Source: Actinoplanes missouriensis 431
GTDB lineage: Bacteria > Actinomycetota > Actinomycetes > Mycobacteriales > Micromonosporaceae
Reading direction: 5' to 3'
Length of the DNA: 64,000 nucleotides
Assembly: GCF_000284295.1 (NCBI RefSeq)
Contig: NC_017093.1
Span: 7,254,001 to 7,318,000, forward strand
The translations under genes were made by a program, and so were the position numbers. How positions within the stretch are numbered: position 1 is the first letter of the stretch; the number at the start of each line of letters is the position of its first letter. This document shows positions 55,409-64,000 of the stretch, one piece after another. The notes beneath the pieces were generated by a model that saw only the letters and a list, made by a program, of their open reading frames with translations, had not been told where the DNA came from and did not search any database.

Positions 55409-55960
55409 TCAGGTGTTCGCCGTGAAGGCGGCGCGGGTGAGGAAGGTCAGCTGGGCTGTCTTGTGGCCCAGGTCGATCTCGGGGCCGAGGGTGAAACCCT
55501 CGCGCTGGAGGCGGGCGATCATCTTCTCGTTGCGGATGTCGGGCTCGGCGATGATGCGCCGGTGCGCCGGGTCGGTGAAGAGGTGGCGCAGCAGGGCCGG
55601 GAAGACGACGCTCGTCACGTGCGGCAGGTTCCGGTCGCCGGCGTCCAGCAGCAGGTGCAGGCCGAAGTCGCCGGGCTGGACCTGGTAGCACTCGCCGACC
55701 GGGTCGTGTTCCGGCTCGTATGTCTGGAAGATGCCGATCGGGCCGTCGTCCAGCAATAGCAGGTACGCGTGGTGGGTCGTCAGCCCGTCCACGAAGGCGT
55801 AGATCTCCTCGACGTCGGCGACCGTGTGCCCGCCCATGCCCCAGTACCGGTTGCGCGGCTTGGTCACCCAGCTGTGGATCAGCTCCGCGTGCGCGTGCGG
55901 GTCGAGCCGGACCATGATCAGTTCGCCCAGGCCGGGGAGCTTCTCGGAAAAGACGATCAT
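55409..55960 (-). CDS. Siderophore acyltransferase, GNAT (DesC/IucB-like)
   Basis: 183 residues, ATG at 55960 with GGAG six bases upstream, two bases after the acylase stop. Matches the RhbD/IucB/MbtK-type GNAT pattern: RYWGMGG, FQTYEPEHDPVGECYQVQPGDFGLHLLL, IIAEPDIRNEKMIARLQREGF (core EPDIRNEKM). Such enzymes acylate the hydroxylamine of N-hydroxycadaverine or related amines with acyl-CoA. It is paralogous to the N-terminal domain of the synthetase at 57888, so the cluster has two acyltransferases, perhaps with different acyl donors. Last gene of the operon. Confidence 0.88.
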   Translation of the reverse strand: MIVFSEKLPGLGELIMVRLDPHAHAELIHSWVTKPRNRYWGMGGHTVADVEEIYAFVDGLTTHHAYLLLLDDGPIGIFQTYEPEHDPVGECYQVQPGDFGLHLLLDAGDRNLPHVTSVVFPALLRHLFTDPAHRRIIAEPDIRNEKMIARLQREGFTLGPEIDLGHKTAQLTFLTRAAFTANT

Positions 55961-55962
55961 GA

Positions 55963-57891
55963 TTACTCCGGAAAGGTGAGATCGGGCATGAGACGGTCCC
56001 AGTCGGTGACCAGCGGAACCAGGTCGCCGGACGTCCAGAGCGGCAACTGATCCACGAAATGCGGCGACGCGGGATCGCCGGACGCCCCGAACGGCACCAC
56101 CCACCGGCTGCGCTGCCGATCCGTGACGTCCCAGACATACCGGGCGACCGGCCCGCGCAGGCACCTGTCGCTCACCCCGGTGACGCTCGACGTGTTCAGC
56201 ACGCAGTCCCGGGACCCGGAGAGCGGGACGTCCGGGAACGCCACCTCGTGCGTGGGCAGCTGGATCGGGTGGAGCAGGTGCCGCTCGCCCCACGGCGACG
56301 ACTCGACCGAGGCCGGGTCGACCAGCGTGGCGGGGTCCAGGCCGAGACCGAGCAGCACCCCGTCGAGCGCGTGGCCGATCCGCCCGCGCGGGTCGGTCCA
56401 GGGCGCGAAGAGCGGGTCGTAACCGCAGTCGGTGAAGAGCGGCTTCAGCTCCGGGCGGTCCCACAGGGCGCGGGCCACGGCGGAGCGCCAGGCCTCGTGC
56501 CGGCCGGCCTCGGCGGAACCGGCGGGCATCGAGGTGTCCATCTGGATCCGCTCGTGCGGCACACCGGCGTCGAGCAGGGTGCGGATCCGCCGGGCCCTCG
56601 ACGGCGGGGCGAAGTCGATGCCGTGCTCCGCGGTGTCCGGCCGCCGGTCGTTGGCGTTCACCGCGGTGTCCACGTCGAACCGCGCCATCGGCGCCCAGCC
56701 GGGTTGCCAGGAGTAGGCCGGGTCCCAGGCCGGGACCGGTATCCAGCGGTTCCGGTCGTCGCGCACCGGCACCCGGCCGGCGGCGAGTTGGACGACCCGG
56801 CCGGTGCGGTCGGTGATCAGGACGCTGTTGACCGGTTCGACCCAGTGGGACAGCGCGTCGGCCACCTGGTCCGCGGTGGTCGCCCGGAGCAGCGGCAGCA
56901 GGACGTCGAAGCCGAGATCGGAGCCGGCCCGAGCAGGCGTCCGCAGGCTGAGCGCGGGACCCGCGAGGCCGGGCCCCCCTGCGTCAACACCGGGGACACC
57001 GGCAGCCGCGGCGCCACCGGAGACGACGGAGTCACCGGAGACGACGGAGACACCGGCGCCCGCCGCGTCAGCGAAGGCGATCACCGGCCCGCGATCGGTC
57101 TCCGCGATGTCCACCACGACCGGGTCGGAACCCCGTACCGCAATGGTCTCCTGAAGGGTGACCACCGGCTCCCAGCCGGTCGCGCCGCGGGCCTCGAGCC
57201 CCGCCGGCGTCGCGCGCAGTTCCTCGATGAAGAGGTCCTGGTAGTCGGCCATCGCGTTGGTGATCGCCCAGGCCACCGGCCCGGCGTGACCGAAATGCTG
57301 CACGCCGGGGACGCCCGGGAAGGTCAGGCCCGCGACGTCGAACTCCGGGCAGGCCAGGCGGATCTGCTGGTAGACACCGGGAAGTTCGAGCAGCCGGTGC
57401 GGATCACCAGCGATCTCACCGGGGATCGCCCAGGCGTTGCTCCCCGAGCCGCCCGGCCCCTCGATCGCGAACCAGGGCAGAGCGGAGGTTCCGAGGGTAC
57501 GTTCGACGTGCGCGCGCCACATCTTGTTGGGGAAGGTCCCGAACAGGATGTGATGCACCTGGAAGACGCCGAGCGACGACCACGGATGCCACTCGATCCC
57601 GCCGGCCCGCACCCCGTCGGCATAAGCGGACAGGAACGCTTTGGTCTCGCCGGAGAGCGTCGCGAAACACCGGCGAGCGGTGTCGTCGAGCCGCGCCCGG
57701 CGGGCGAAGACGTCCCATTCCAGCTCGTCGGGGCCGGCCAGGGACGCCAGCCGGCCCTCCGATCGGAGCCGCTCCACGCGCAGCTGGTCGCCCCGATCCT
57801 TCGCGGTCACCCGCCCCTGGAGGTGGGCCAGTTCGAGAACCGAGCCGGCCCGCAGGTGCGGGATCCCGTAGTCGTCGCGGTAGACAGTCAT
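55963..57891 (-). CDS. Penicillin-acylase-family N-terminal nucleophile hydrolase
   Basis: 642 residues, ATG overlapping the synthetase stop (ATGA). Shows the Ntn-hydrolase junction G-S-G-S-N-A-W-A (nucleophile Ser at about 151), where autocleavage gives the beta chain. FGHAGPVAWAITNAMADYQDLFIEEL follows in the expected order (core HAGPVAWAITN). The alpha part is short and there is no signal peptide, so it is probably cytoplasmic. Family members cleave or form amide bonds. Penicillin-amidase genes are known beside some desferrioxamine loci. Here it may trim or exchange acyl groups on the hydroxamate siderophore (inference). Confidence 0.9.
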   Translation of the reverse strand: MTVYRDDYGIPHLRAGSVLELAHLQGRVTAKDRGDQLRVERLRSEGRLASLAGPDELEWDVFARRARLDDTARRCFATLSGETKAFLSAYADGVRAGGIEWHPWSSLGVFQVHHILFGTFPNKMWRAHVERTLGTSALPWFAIEGPGGSGSNAWAIPGEIAGDPHRLLELPGVYQQIRLACPEFDVAGLTFPGVPGVQHFGHAGPVAWAITNAMADYQDLFIEELRATPAGLEARGATGWEPVVTLQETIAVRGSDPVVVDIAETDRGPVIAFADAAGAGVSVVSGDSVVSGGAAAAGVPGVDAGGPGLAGPALSLRTPARAGSDLGFDVLLPLLRATTADQVADALSHWVEPVNSVLITDRTGRVVQLAAGRVPVRDDRNRWIPVPAWDPAYSWQPGWAPMARFDVDTAVNANDRRPDTAEHGIDFAPPSRARRIRTLLDAGVPHERIQMDTSMPAGSAEAGRHEAWRSAVARALWDRPELKPLFTDCGYDPLFAPWTDPRGRIGHALDGVLLGLGLDPATLVDPASVESSPWGERHLLHPIQLPTHEVAFPDVPLSGSRDCVLNTSSVTGVSDRCLRGPVARYVWDVTDRQRSRWVVPFGASGDPASPHFVDQLPLWTSGDLVPLVTDWDRLMPDLTFPE

Positions 57892-60089
57892 CCGGCGATC
57901 GGATTCTCCAGCTCACCCGCGTAGATCAGCGAGCTCTCCTGGTCGGCGAGGTCCACCATCTGCAGGGTGTTGCGCAGCTGGAGACGGTTCAGGCAGGAGT
58001 GCGCGAACGTCGGCCGCAGCAGGTCGAGCCGCCCCGCGATCGCCGGGTGGTCCTTCGCGTGCTCGCGGACGCAGTCGCCGGCGAGCGCCCAGAACTCGGC
58101 CCAGGAGAGCACGCCGTCGCTGTCCAGGATGCCGGCGAGGTGCCGCAGGAACCCGTCGAAGACGTCGGTGAAGAGCGCCAGCTCCTTCAGCTCGACCGAG
58201 GTGATCATGCGGATCCGCTCGACCTCGGGCGGCAGCGGCTGATCGTTCATCACCGCCACCTCCTCGCCGATGTCCTTCATGAACACCCGGGTCGGCACAT
58301 GGTTCTCCAGCACCAGGATCAGGTTCTCGCCGTGCGGCATGAACGCCAGGTCGTGCTGGAGCAGGCAGTGCACGATCGGCCGCAGATAGGCGCGGAAGTA
58401 CGTCGCCACCCACTGCGACGCGCTGATCCCGGACTCCCGGATCAACGCGGTGACCAGCGCGTTCCCGTCCCGATCGCGGTGCACCAGGCTGGCCATGGTG
58501 GCCAGGCGCTCGTTCGCGGCGAGTCGTGGCAGAGGGCTCTCCCGCCACAGCGCGGCGAGCATCTTCGTGTACGCGCTCGGCGTGCCCGTCCGGTGGTACG
58601 CGTCCCCGGTGTACCCGGCCGACGCCAGTTCCCGCAGCACCTCGAAACCGCAGGCGCGCAGCTCCTCGTCGCCGTGCACCAGGTCCGCGACCCACTGGTT
58701 GATCGGCGGCGTGACCTGCATGTACTTCGGCGAGAGCCCGCGCAGGAAGCCCATGTTCTGCACGGCGATCGCGGTCTTCACGTAGTGCCGGTCCGGCCGG
58801 TCGATGTTGAAGAACGTGCGGATCGACTGCTGTGCCCGGTAACGGTCGGCGCTCTCGTCGAGCGGGACCATCGCGCGGCGGGCCACCTCGGGGGCGAAGG
58901 TGATCGCCAGCTTGTGCTCCCACTGCCACGGGTGCACGGGCAGGTACCGGTAGTCGTCCGGGTTCAGCCCGCGGGAGCGCAGCTGACGCTCGTAGTGGTC
59001 GAGCTGGGCGGCGCCGAACTCGGCGAGGTAGTGCGAGCGTTCGTCCCCGTCGTACACGAAGATGCTCTCGCTCTTGAGGACCGCCACCCAGCGCAGGCGG
59101 ACCGGGCGGCCGGCCTCGGGGGCGAACGCCTCGTGGTCCTTCAGGCCGAAACCGATCCGGCCGTTGTTCGCCACGAAGCCGGGGTGGCCCTCGGTCATCG
59201 CGGCCTCGATGGCCTGGAAGCCGGCGTGCACCAGCTCGTCGGCGGTCTCCCGCCGGTGGGTCAGCTTCCAGGCGGTGCCGGCGAGCGTCGCGGAGATCTC
59301 TTCGAGGTACGTGCCGAGCAGCTGCTCGGGGATGCCGAGGGTCTCCCGCAGGCCGGAGATGAAGTCGAGCGCGTCGAGCGGACCCTCGAGGGAGGCCGGG
59401 TCGACGATCCAGTGCTCCATCGGGAGGCGACGGGCCGTGAACTCGAGATCGCCGAATCGGTAACGGCCGTCCCCGACGGGCGACGGCGCGATCAGCCGCT
59501 CGTGGCTGAACTCGGCGAGCGCCTTCGCGATCAGCCGCCGGCTCGCGATCTCCATGGTCGCCGGGTTCAGGTGCGGGACGCTCATCTCGTACGCGGCACG
59601 GGTGCAGAAGCTCAGCCGGGCCACCTTGTCGTGCAGCGTGACGTGCCGCTCCTCGACGAACCCGACCTCGGCGTTCTTCTGTGCGATCGCCTCGTTGCGC
59701 ACGTCCGGCTCGACCACGACCCGGCTGATCCGCGGGTCGGCGAAGCAGAAGTCCATCACCGCGCGCATCACCGCGGAGGTGAGACCGGACCGCTTGCGGG
59801 TCGGCGGTGACACCAGCACGTGCATGCCGATGTCACTGGGCCGCACCTCGTAGTGCTCGGCCAGCTCGCTGTGCGCCGGGTCGTAGGTCTCGGCGAGGAA
59901 GAGCGGGGCGCCGTCGTCGTCGCGTCCGAGCCACGCGTGGTGGTGCGGGTTGTCGGCGATCTTCTGGTACTCCGCGCGCACACGTTCCGGGGTGGCGCCC
60001 TGCAAACCCCAGAAGTGCGAGCGCGGGTGGGTCACCCACGCGTGCAGAAGGTCCAGGTCGCGGTCCAGATCAAGGGGTACGAGGTTCAT
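57888..60089 (-). CDS. Fused GNAT acyltransferase-NIS synthetase (DesC-DesD type)
   Basis: 733 residues. Residues 1 to about 168 are a siderophore GNAT domain (HFWGLQG, YEVRPSDIGMHVLV, VVVEPDVRNEAIAQKN). From about 169 an IucA/IucC-type synthetase begins (MSVPHLNPATMEIASRRLIA). It shows GHPGFVANNGRIGFG, the ATP-binding and active-site segments LPVHPWQWEHKL, FFNIDRPDRHYVKTAIAVQNMGFLRGLSP (core SIRTFFNIDRP, KTAIAVQN) and LVLENHVPTRVF. It would N-acylate hydroxylated diamines and condense the units with ATP to a desferrioxamine- or bisucaberin-type siderophore. Similar multi-enzymes (BibC) are known. It overlaps the neighbouring genes by ATGA at both ends. Confidence 0.93.
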   Translation of the reverse strand: MNLVPLDLDRDLDLLHAWVTHPRSHFWGLQGATPERVRAEYQKIADNPHHHAWLGRDDDGAPLFLAETYDPAHSELAEHYEVRPSDIGMHVLVSPPTRKRSGLTSAVMRAVMDFCFADPRISRVVVEPDVRNEAIAQKNAEVGFVEERHVTLHDKVARLSFCTRAAYEMSVPHLNPATMEIASRRLIAKALAEFSHERLIAPSPVGDGRYRFGDLEFTARRLPMEHWIVDPASLEGPLDALDFISGLRETLGIPEQLLGTYLEEISATLAGTAWKLTHRRETADELVHAGFQAIEAAMTEGHPGFVANNGRIGFGLKDHEAFAPEAGRPVRLRWVAVLKSESIFVYDGDERSHYLAEFGAAQLDHYERQLRSRGLNPDDYRYLPVHPWQWEHKLAITFAPEVARRAMVPLDESADRYRAQQSIRTFFNIDRPDRHYVKTAIAVQNMGFLRGLSPKYMQVTPPINQWVADLVHGDEELRACGFEVLRELASAGYTGDAYHRTGTPSAYTKMLAALWRESPLPRLAANERLATMASLVHRDRDGNALVTALIRESGISASQWVATYFRAYLRPIVHCLLQHDLAFMPHGENLILVLENHVPTRVFMKDIGEEVAVMNDQPLPPEVERIRMITSVELKELALFTDVFDGFLRHLAGILDSDGVLSWAEFWALAGDCVREHAKDHPAIAGRLDLLRPTFAHSCLNRLQLRNTLQMVDLADQESSLIYAGELENPIAG

Positions 60090-61375
60090 GACGTCACCAG
60101 TTGGCGGGGGATGTCGGCGGTCGGGGCGCCGAACTGCTGGAAGGCGATCGACTGCTCGATCTTGTAGATCTCGCGACCGGTGATGCCCTTGAGGATCACC
60201 GAGTTGCGGTACGGGCCCATGCCGAGGTCGGGGGCGTTCACGCTGTGCGTGTGCTCCTCGGCGTTCTGCACGAACACCTCGTTGCCGGTGACGTCGACCG
60301 CGTAGTCGACCGCCACGTCGAAGCGGCCCTTGGCGTCCCAGCGGATCCGGTCGCGGACCGGATCCAGGAAGGACGGGACGCGGGGGGCGTACCCGGTGGC
60401 GAGCAGCAGGCCCTGTGTCGTCGCGGTGAACGAGCTGCCCTGCTCGGCGTGGTGCAGCGCCAGCGTGTAGCGCTGCTCCACGGCGTCCCAGATCACGCCC
60501 TCCAGGGCGGTGTTGGTGATCAGGGTGGTCGGCACCGGCCCGTTCAGGCTCTTCGCATAGAGCGTGTCGTAGATGGCGTCGACCAGGTCCGCGCTGATGC
60601 CCTTGTAGAGGTTGCGCTGCTCCCGGCCGAGCCGGTCACGCGTCTCCAGCGGCAGCGCCTGGTGGTAGCGGATGTACTCCGGCGAGGTCATCTCCAGGGT
60701 CAGCTTCGTGTACTCCATCGGGAAGTACCGGGGCGACCGGGTGATCCAGCTGAGGTGGTAGCCATACGTCTCGATCTCGGTGAGCAGGTCGAGGTAGATC
60801 TCGGCGGCGCTCTGCCCGCTGCCGATCACCGTGATCGAGTCGAGGGACTGCAGTTTCGCCTTGTTCGGCAGGTAGTCGGCGCTGTGCACGTACGGGCCCT
60901 GGTCGACCACGGCCGGGACGCGCGGGGCGGTGCCGATGCCGAGCACCAGCTTGCGGGTCCGGAACGTCTCCCCGGTCGCGGTGTGCACGAGGTACGCCTC
61001 GCCGTCGTGGGTGACCGTGTCGACGCGGGTGTCCCAGTGGATCGACGGCAGCTGCTTCGCCACCCACTTGCAGTACTCGTTGTACTCCGCGCGCAGCGGG
61101 AACCAGTTCTCCCGGATGTAGAACGGGTAGAGCCGGCCCACCTGCTTGAGGTAGTTCAGGAAGGAGAACCGCGAGGTCGGATCGGCCATCGTGACCAGGT
61201 CCGCCATGAACGGCACCTGGATCGTGACACCGTCCAGCATCAGCCCGGGGTGCCAGTCGAACTCGGACCGCTGCTCGAGGAAGACGCCGTCCACGTCGGG
61301 CAGGTCGGCGGTCAGCGCGGCGAGGCCGAGGTTGAACGGCCCGACGCCGATCGCCACGAAGTCATGGGTACGCAT
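60086..61375 (-). CDS. desB: Lysine/cadaverine N-hydroxylase (DesB)
   Basis: 429 residues, ATG at 61375 overlapping the DesA stop as TGATG. FAD motif VAIGVGPFNLGLAAL (7-21), conserved FDWHPGLML and the NADPH motif VIGSGQSAAEIYLDLL (183-198). The C-terminal FAD-contacting segment LLLATGYAPRVPSFL is also present. Family enzymes (IucD, PvdA, DesB) hydroxylate the terminal amine of lysine, ornithine or cadaverine with O2 and NADPH. With DesA upstream the substrate should be cadaverine. Confidence 0.95.
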   Translation of the reverse strand: MRTHDFVAIGVGPFNLGLAALTADLPDVDGVFLEQRSEFDWHPGLMLDGVTIQVPFMADLVTMADPTSRFSFLNYLKQVGRLYPFYIRENWFPLRAEYNEYCKWVAKQLPSIHWDTRVDTVTHDGEAYLVHTATGETFRTRKLVLGIGTAPRVPAVVDQGPYVHSADYLPNKAKLQSLDSITVIGSGQSAAEIYLDLLTEIETYGYHLSWITRSPRYFPMEYTKLTLEMTSPEYIRYHQALPLETRDRLGREQRNLYKGISADLVDAIYDTLYAKSLNGPVPTTLITNTALEGVIWDAVEQRYTLALHHAEQGSSFTATTQGLLLATGYAPRVPSFLDPVRDRIRWDAKGRFDVAVDYAVDVTGNEVFVQNAEEHTHSVNAPDLGMGPYRNSVILKGITGREIYKIEQSIAFQQFGAPTADIPRQLVTS

Positions 61376-62889
61376 CAGGCCATCACCGCCGCGGTAGTCG
61401 TCTCGCCGGTCATCGGTTCTCTCGGGTTTTCTCCCGGCAAGCTCAGCCGGACCCCGATCCCGCGGATCAGGTCCAGCACGTCCTTCAGGTTGCCCATCGT
61501 CGTGTTCGGGTTGAGCAGGGTGAACTTGAGCCAGTAGTGGCCGCCCACGGTGGTCCCGGCGACGATCGCCTGACCGTCCCGGAACAGCTCCTGCCGCAGC
61601 CGCGGCATCAGCTCGTCGCACGCCTCGACGCTCATCGGGCCCGGGCGGTACCGGAAGAGGATCGTGCTGAGCGTCGGCTCGGTCAGCACCTCGAAGTCGG
61701 GGTCGGTCCGCAGGTGCTCCCAGGCCTGGTGGGCCCGGTCGACCACGGTGTCGAACATGTCGCCGATCTGCTCGGAGCCCATCGTGCGCAGGGTCATCCA
61801 GAGCTTGAGCGCGTCGAACCGGCGGGTGGTCTGCAGGCTCTTGTCGACCTGGTTCGGCACCGTCGCGGTGCGTGGGTTCAGGTAGTCGGCGTGCACCGCG
61901 ATCCGGCGCATCGTCTCGCCCCGGCGCACCACGATCGCGCTGGAGCTGACCGGCTGGAAGAAGCTCTTGTGGAAGTCGACGGTCACCGAGTCCGCCTGCT
62001 CGATGCCGTCGAGAAGGTGCCGGCGGCGGGTGGAGACCAGAAGACCGCATCCGTACGCGGCGTCGACGTGGAACCAGATGGCCTGCTCGGCGCAGATCCC
62101 GGCGATCACGGCGACCGGATCGATCCGGCCCAGGTCGGTCGTGCCGGCGGTGGCGACCACGGCCATCGGGATCGAGCCGTCACGGCGTACCCCGTCGATG
62201 GCCGCCGCCAGCGCGCCCGGCTCCATCCGCCCGTCGCCGTCGGTCGCGACAGCGACCACGGCGTCCGCGGCCAGGCCGAGGATGCCGGCCGACTTGACCA
62301 CGCTGAAGTGACTCTCCGCGGTCGCGAAGATCCGCAGGCGGGACAGCACGGCGTCCCGCGGCTCGCCGAGGCCGGCCAGCGTCTCCTCGCGGGCGAGCAG
62401 CAGCGCCTGCAGGTTCGACTGGGTGCCACCGCTGGTGAAGATGCCGTCAGCGCCGGGACCGAACCCGATGCGCCCCGCGGTCCAGTCGATCAACCGGCGC
62501 TCGATCAGGGTGCCGGTCGCGCTCTGGTCCCAGGTGTCCACCGAGGAGTTGACGGCGGAGATCAGCACCTCGGCGCTGAGAGCGGGGATGGCTACCGGGC
62601 AGTTCAGGTGCGCCACGTACGTCGGCTCGTGGAACCAGATGGCGTTGTCCAGATAGAGCCGGGCGACCTCGTGCAACGCGGCGCCGGTGTCACCGAGCGG
62701 TCGATCCAGGTCGACCGCGTCGACCTGAGCCTGAAGATCGGTGACCGATGCACCGGAGTACGGCTGCCGCACTGCCTTCACCCGGTCCGCCAGCAACGCC
62801 GAGGCGTGCCAGACACCCGACGTGTAACTGTCGAGCGTGGACCCGGAGAACAGATGCGGGGACGCGAACCCCTCCAACGTGGCCTCCAC
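61375..62889 (-). CDS. desA: PLP-dependent lysine decarboxylase (DesA)
   Basis: 504 residues. Group II decarboxylase fold: YVAHLNCPVAIPALSAEVL, FTSGGTQSNLQAL, WFHVDAAYGCG (D276) and the PLP lysine K308 in VTVDFHKSFFQP. It would make cadaverine from lysine for the hydroxamate siderophore. First gene of the five-gene coupled operon. The GTG at 62889 has no Shine-Dalgarno sequence and lies four bases from the iron box; a TTG at 62877 has GGAGG at ideal spacing and is a real alternative start. Confidence 0.93.
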   Translation of the reverse strand: MEATLEGFASPHLFSGSTLDSYTSGVWHASALLADRVKAVRQPYSGASVTDLQAQVDAVDLDRPLGDTGAALHEVARLYLDNAIWFHEPTYVAHLNCPVAIPALSAEVLISAVNSSVDTWDQSATGTLIERRLIDWTAGRIGFGPGADGIFTSGGTQSNLQALLLAREETLAGLGEPRDAVLSRLRIFATAESHFSVVKSAGILGLAADAVVAVATDGDGRMEPGALAAAIDGVRRDGSIPMAVVATAGTTDLGRIDPVAVIAGICAEQAIWFHVDAAYGCGLLVSTRRRHLLDGIEQADSVTVDFHKSFFQPVSSSAIVVRRGETMRRIAVHADYLNPRTATVPNQVDKSLQTTRRFDALKLWMTLRTMGSEQIGDMFDTVVDRAHQAWEHLRTDPDFEVLTEPTLSTILFRYRPGPMSVEACDELMPRLRQELFRDGQAIVAGTTVGGHYWLKFTLLNPNTTMGNLKDVLDLIRGIGVRLSLPGENPREPMTGETTTAAVMA

Positions 62890-62892
62890 TAA

Positions 62893-62911
62893 TAAGGTAA
62901 ACCTTACCTAA
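62893..62911 (-). promoter_or_regulatory. Iron box (IdeR/DmdR1 operator)
   Basis: Minus-strand sequence TTAGGTAAGGTTTACCTTA matches the consensus TTAGGTTAGGCTAACCTAA at 15 of 19 positions. It lies against the desA start and covers the probable -10, so Fe(II)-loaded IdeR/DmdR1 would block transcription of the siderophore operon. Confidence 0.85.
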
Positions 62912-63073
62912 CTGAGGGGAGGCTAACCGGCCGGACTCGCGTTGGAAACTTGATCGGGTCGCGTCGGGGGGCGACGGCCGGGATCCGCGCGTCCGGAACA
63001 GGCCGCGACCAGCGGATCGATCCCGGCGAGACGGTTCCGTGAGTGACGGGTGATTCATCCCATAATGCGGGTG

Positions 63074-63104
63074 TGGAGCCCACCGTGTAAGACAGTGGGC
63101 TCCA
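63074..63104 (-). terminator. Hairpin downstream of the GH64 gene
   Basis: Perfect 10-bp stem TGGAGCCCAC/GTGGGCTCCA with an 11-base loop, 15 bases past the stop at 63120. No T-tract. Confidence 0.6.
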
Positions 63105-63119
63105 TCGATAGCCGTCGGA

Positions 63120-64000
63120 TCAGAACGCGGTGAGGGTGATCCCGGCCGCTCGCGGATCGCCGTCGTGCACCAGCGACTCCTGGTTCTGCACATCGTCGAA
63201 GGCGAACGCGTACGCCTTGCCGTCGACCATGTTCGCGTGGATCTCCCGGGCGTAGACGTTGGCGGGTTCGCCCTGGTAGAAGTCGGTGGCGGTACCGCTC
63301 GGCTGGGTGTCGAGGCGACCCAGGGTGGTGCGCTGGAGAGCCGCGCACAGGGTCCGGGCGATCGGGCCGACCACGGCGTCGTTCGGCGCCGCGAGAGCCC
63401 CGTCGCAACCCCAGACGTTCGCGGTCGAGGGCTTGGTGAACGACGCGACGGTCCTCCCCGCCGTGTCGGTGAAGCTCAGGACGTCACCGCTGGTCCGTCC
63501 CCGGTACTTCACGGCCGGCTGATCGGTGAACGGCGCCACGGTGAGCGTCCGGTCGCGATAGGCGGACCACGCGCTCGTGATGTACGAGTCGAGATACGAC
63601 GGGCTCATCAGTCCGGCGTCGGCCGCCTTGCCCGGCGCCAGCACGCGCAGCACCGTGCCGCCGGACCCCTTCACCACGCTCCTGGCGAAGGCCGGATCCG
63701 CCGCGATCGCGTCGATCACCTTCTGCCGGCCGCCCGGCTTCAGCTCGCCGGTCGCCCTCGTCCGGCTCCCGTTGCTGACGCTCACCACGTGGGGGACCGC
63801 GAACATGTCGACCTGCGAGCTGTTCAGCCAGAGACCGGAGTCGTTCAGGGTGAACTCGCTCCAGTCGAAGAGGACGTCGCGGTTCGGGTCGCCGCCCGCC
63901 CACGGCGCCGGCTGCACCAGGCCGTCGCCGGAGAGGCGGAAGTCGAGCTTGCGGCCGAAGCTGAAGTAGATCCGGCCGGACAGGTTCTCCGGGATTCCGA
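63120..64000 (-). CDS. Glycoside hydrolase family 64 (beta-1,3-glucanase), C-terminal part
   Basis: The frame is open to the right window edge; 293 residues are visible and the N terminus is missing. GH64 pattern: SGRIYFSFGRKLDFRL, LVQPAPWAGGDPNRDVLFDWSEFTLND (core DPNRDVLFDWSEFT), then NSSQVDMFAVPHV. Further on are RTLCAALQRTTL and FYQGEPANVYAREIHANMVDGKAYAFAFDDV (core KAYAFAFDDVQNQ). These enzymes cleave beta-1,3-glucans to long oligosaccharides and are secreted. The catalytic Glu/Asp pair falls in the early segment (E of SEFT, D of QVDM). Confidence 0.9.
   Translation of the reverse strand, partial: GIPENLSGRIYFSFGRKLDFRLSGDGLVQPAPWAGGDPNRDVLFDWSEFTLNDSGLWLNSSQVDMFAVPHVVSVSNGSRTRATGELKPGGRQKVIDAIAADPAFARSVVKGSGGTVLRVLAPGKAADAGLMSPSYLDSYITSAWSAYRDRTLTVAPFTDQPAVKYRGRTSGDVLSFTDTAGRTVASFTKPSTANVWGCDGALAAPNDAVVGPIARTLCAALQRTTLGRLDTQPSGTATDFYQGEPANVYAREIHANMVDGKAYAFAFDDVQNQESLVHDGDPRAAGITLTAF

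Noticed and set aside
57999..59810. 603-codon plus-strand open frame, and similar ones at 56059-57924 and 60101-61537
   Set aside because: All are antisense to siderophore genes with clear motifs; compositional shadows.

Overview
High-GC actinobacterial chromosome segment, most likely Micromonosporaceae (Actinoplanes-like). This rests on codon bias, frequent GTG starts, ATGA/GTGA-coupled operons, a desferrioxamine-type siderophore operon, type VII-secretion-like proteins and IdeR/DmdR-type iron control. The genus assignment is inference; no rRNA is present.

About 1-18.4 kb is a defence island. It holds the N-terminal part of an AAA/SMC-like ATPase cut by the window edge. Next is a giant SF1 helicase with a Vsr-like nuclease domain, whose reading frame is interrupted by one in-frame TAG. 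Two small membrane proteins follow, preceded by near-identical palindromic operators. A type I restriction-modification operon comes next: an extra methyltransferase-like/specificity-like protein with a degenerate catalytic motif, then HsdM, HsdS, HsdR. Last is a PD-(D/E)XK-like protein whose 3' end appears frameshifted.

About 18.4-21.1 kb is a minus-strand trio resembling type VII secretion cargo: a long helical protein, a WXG-like protein and an NHL beta-propeller membrane protein.

About 21.3-33.2 kb is a mobile or regulatory region. It contains a 1011-residue serine-recombinase-like protein, two XRE regulators, a ribbon-helix-helix-like protein, an inositol-monophosphatase-family enzyme coupled to an unknown 430-residue protein, a zinc-ribbon-like protein, an excisionase, a complete tyrosine integrase and a 689-residue unknown with a leaderless-type start. 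Three copies of the operator TGCACTWWRGTGCA lie here, so part of the region is probably co-regulated.

At 33.4-33.7 kb and again at 43.85-44.12 kb there is a Gly-Cys-Val tRNA operon on the minus strand. The tRNAs are the same but the spacers have diverged. Between the two copies are core-like genes (thioesterase, MpaB-type oxygenase, HtrA protease, lipoprotein plus GT2 glycosyltransferase) and then poorly characterised, partly decayed-looking genes.

About 44.2-55.1 kb is housekeeping or metabolic. It includes a GNAT enzyme, a flavinylation module (ferric-reductase-like flavoprotein, FMN-binding protein, ApbE), the cobalamin genes cobL-cobM-cobK and several conserved hypothetical genes.

About 55.4-62.9 kb is a five-gene, fully translationally coupled siderophore operon under an iron box: PLP decarboxylase (DesA), N-hydroxylase (DesB), a fused acyltransferase-NIS synthetase (DesC-DesD), a penicillin-acylase-family hydrolase and a second acyltransferase. 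A glycoside hydrolase family 64 gene runs off the right edge.
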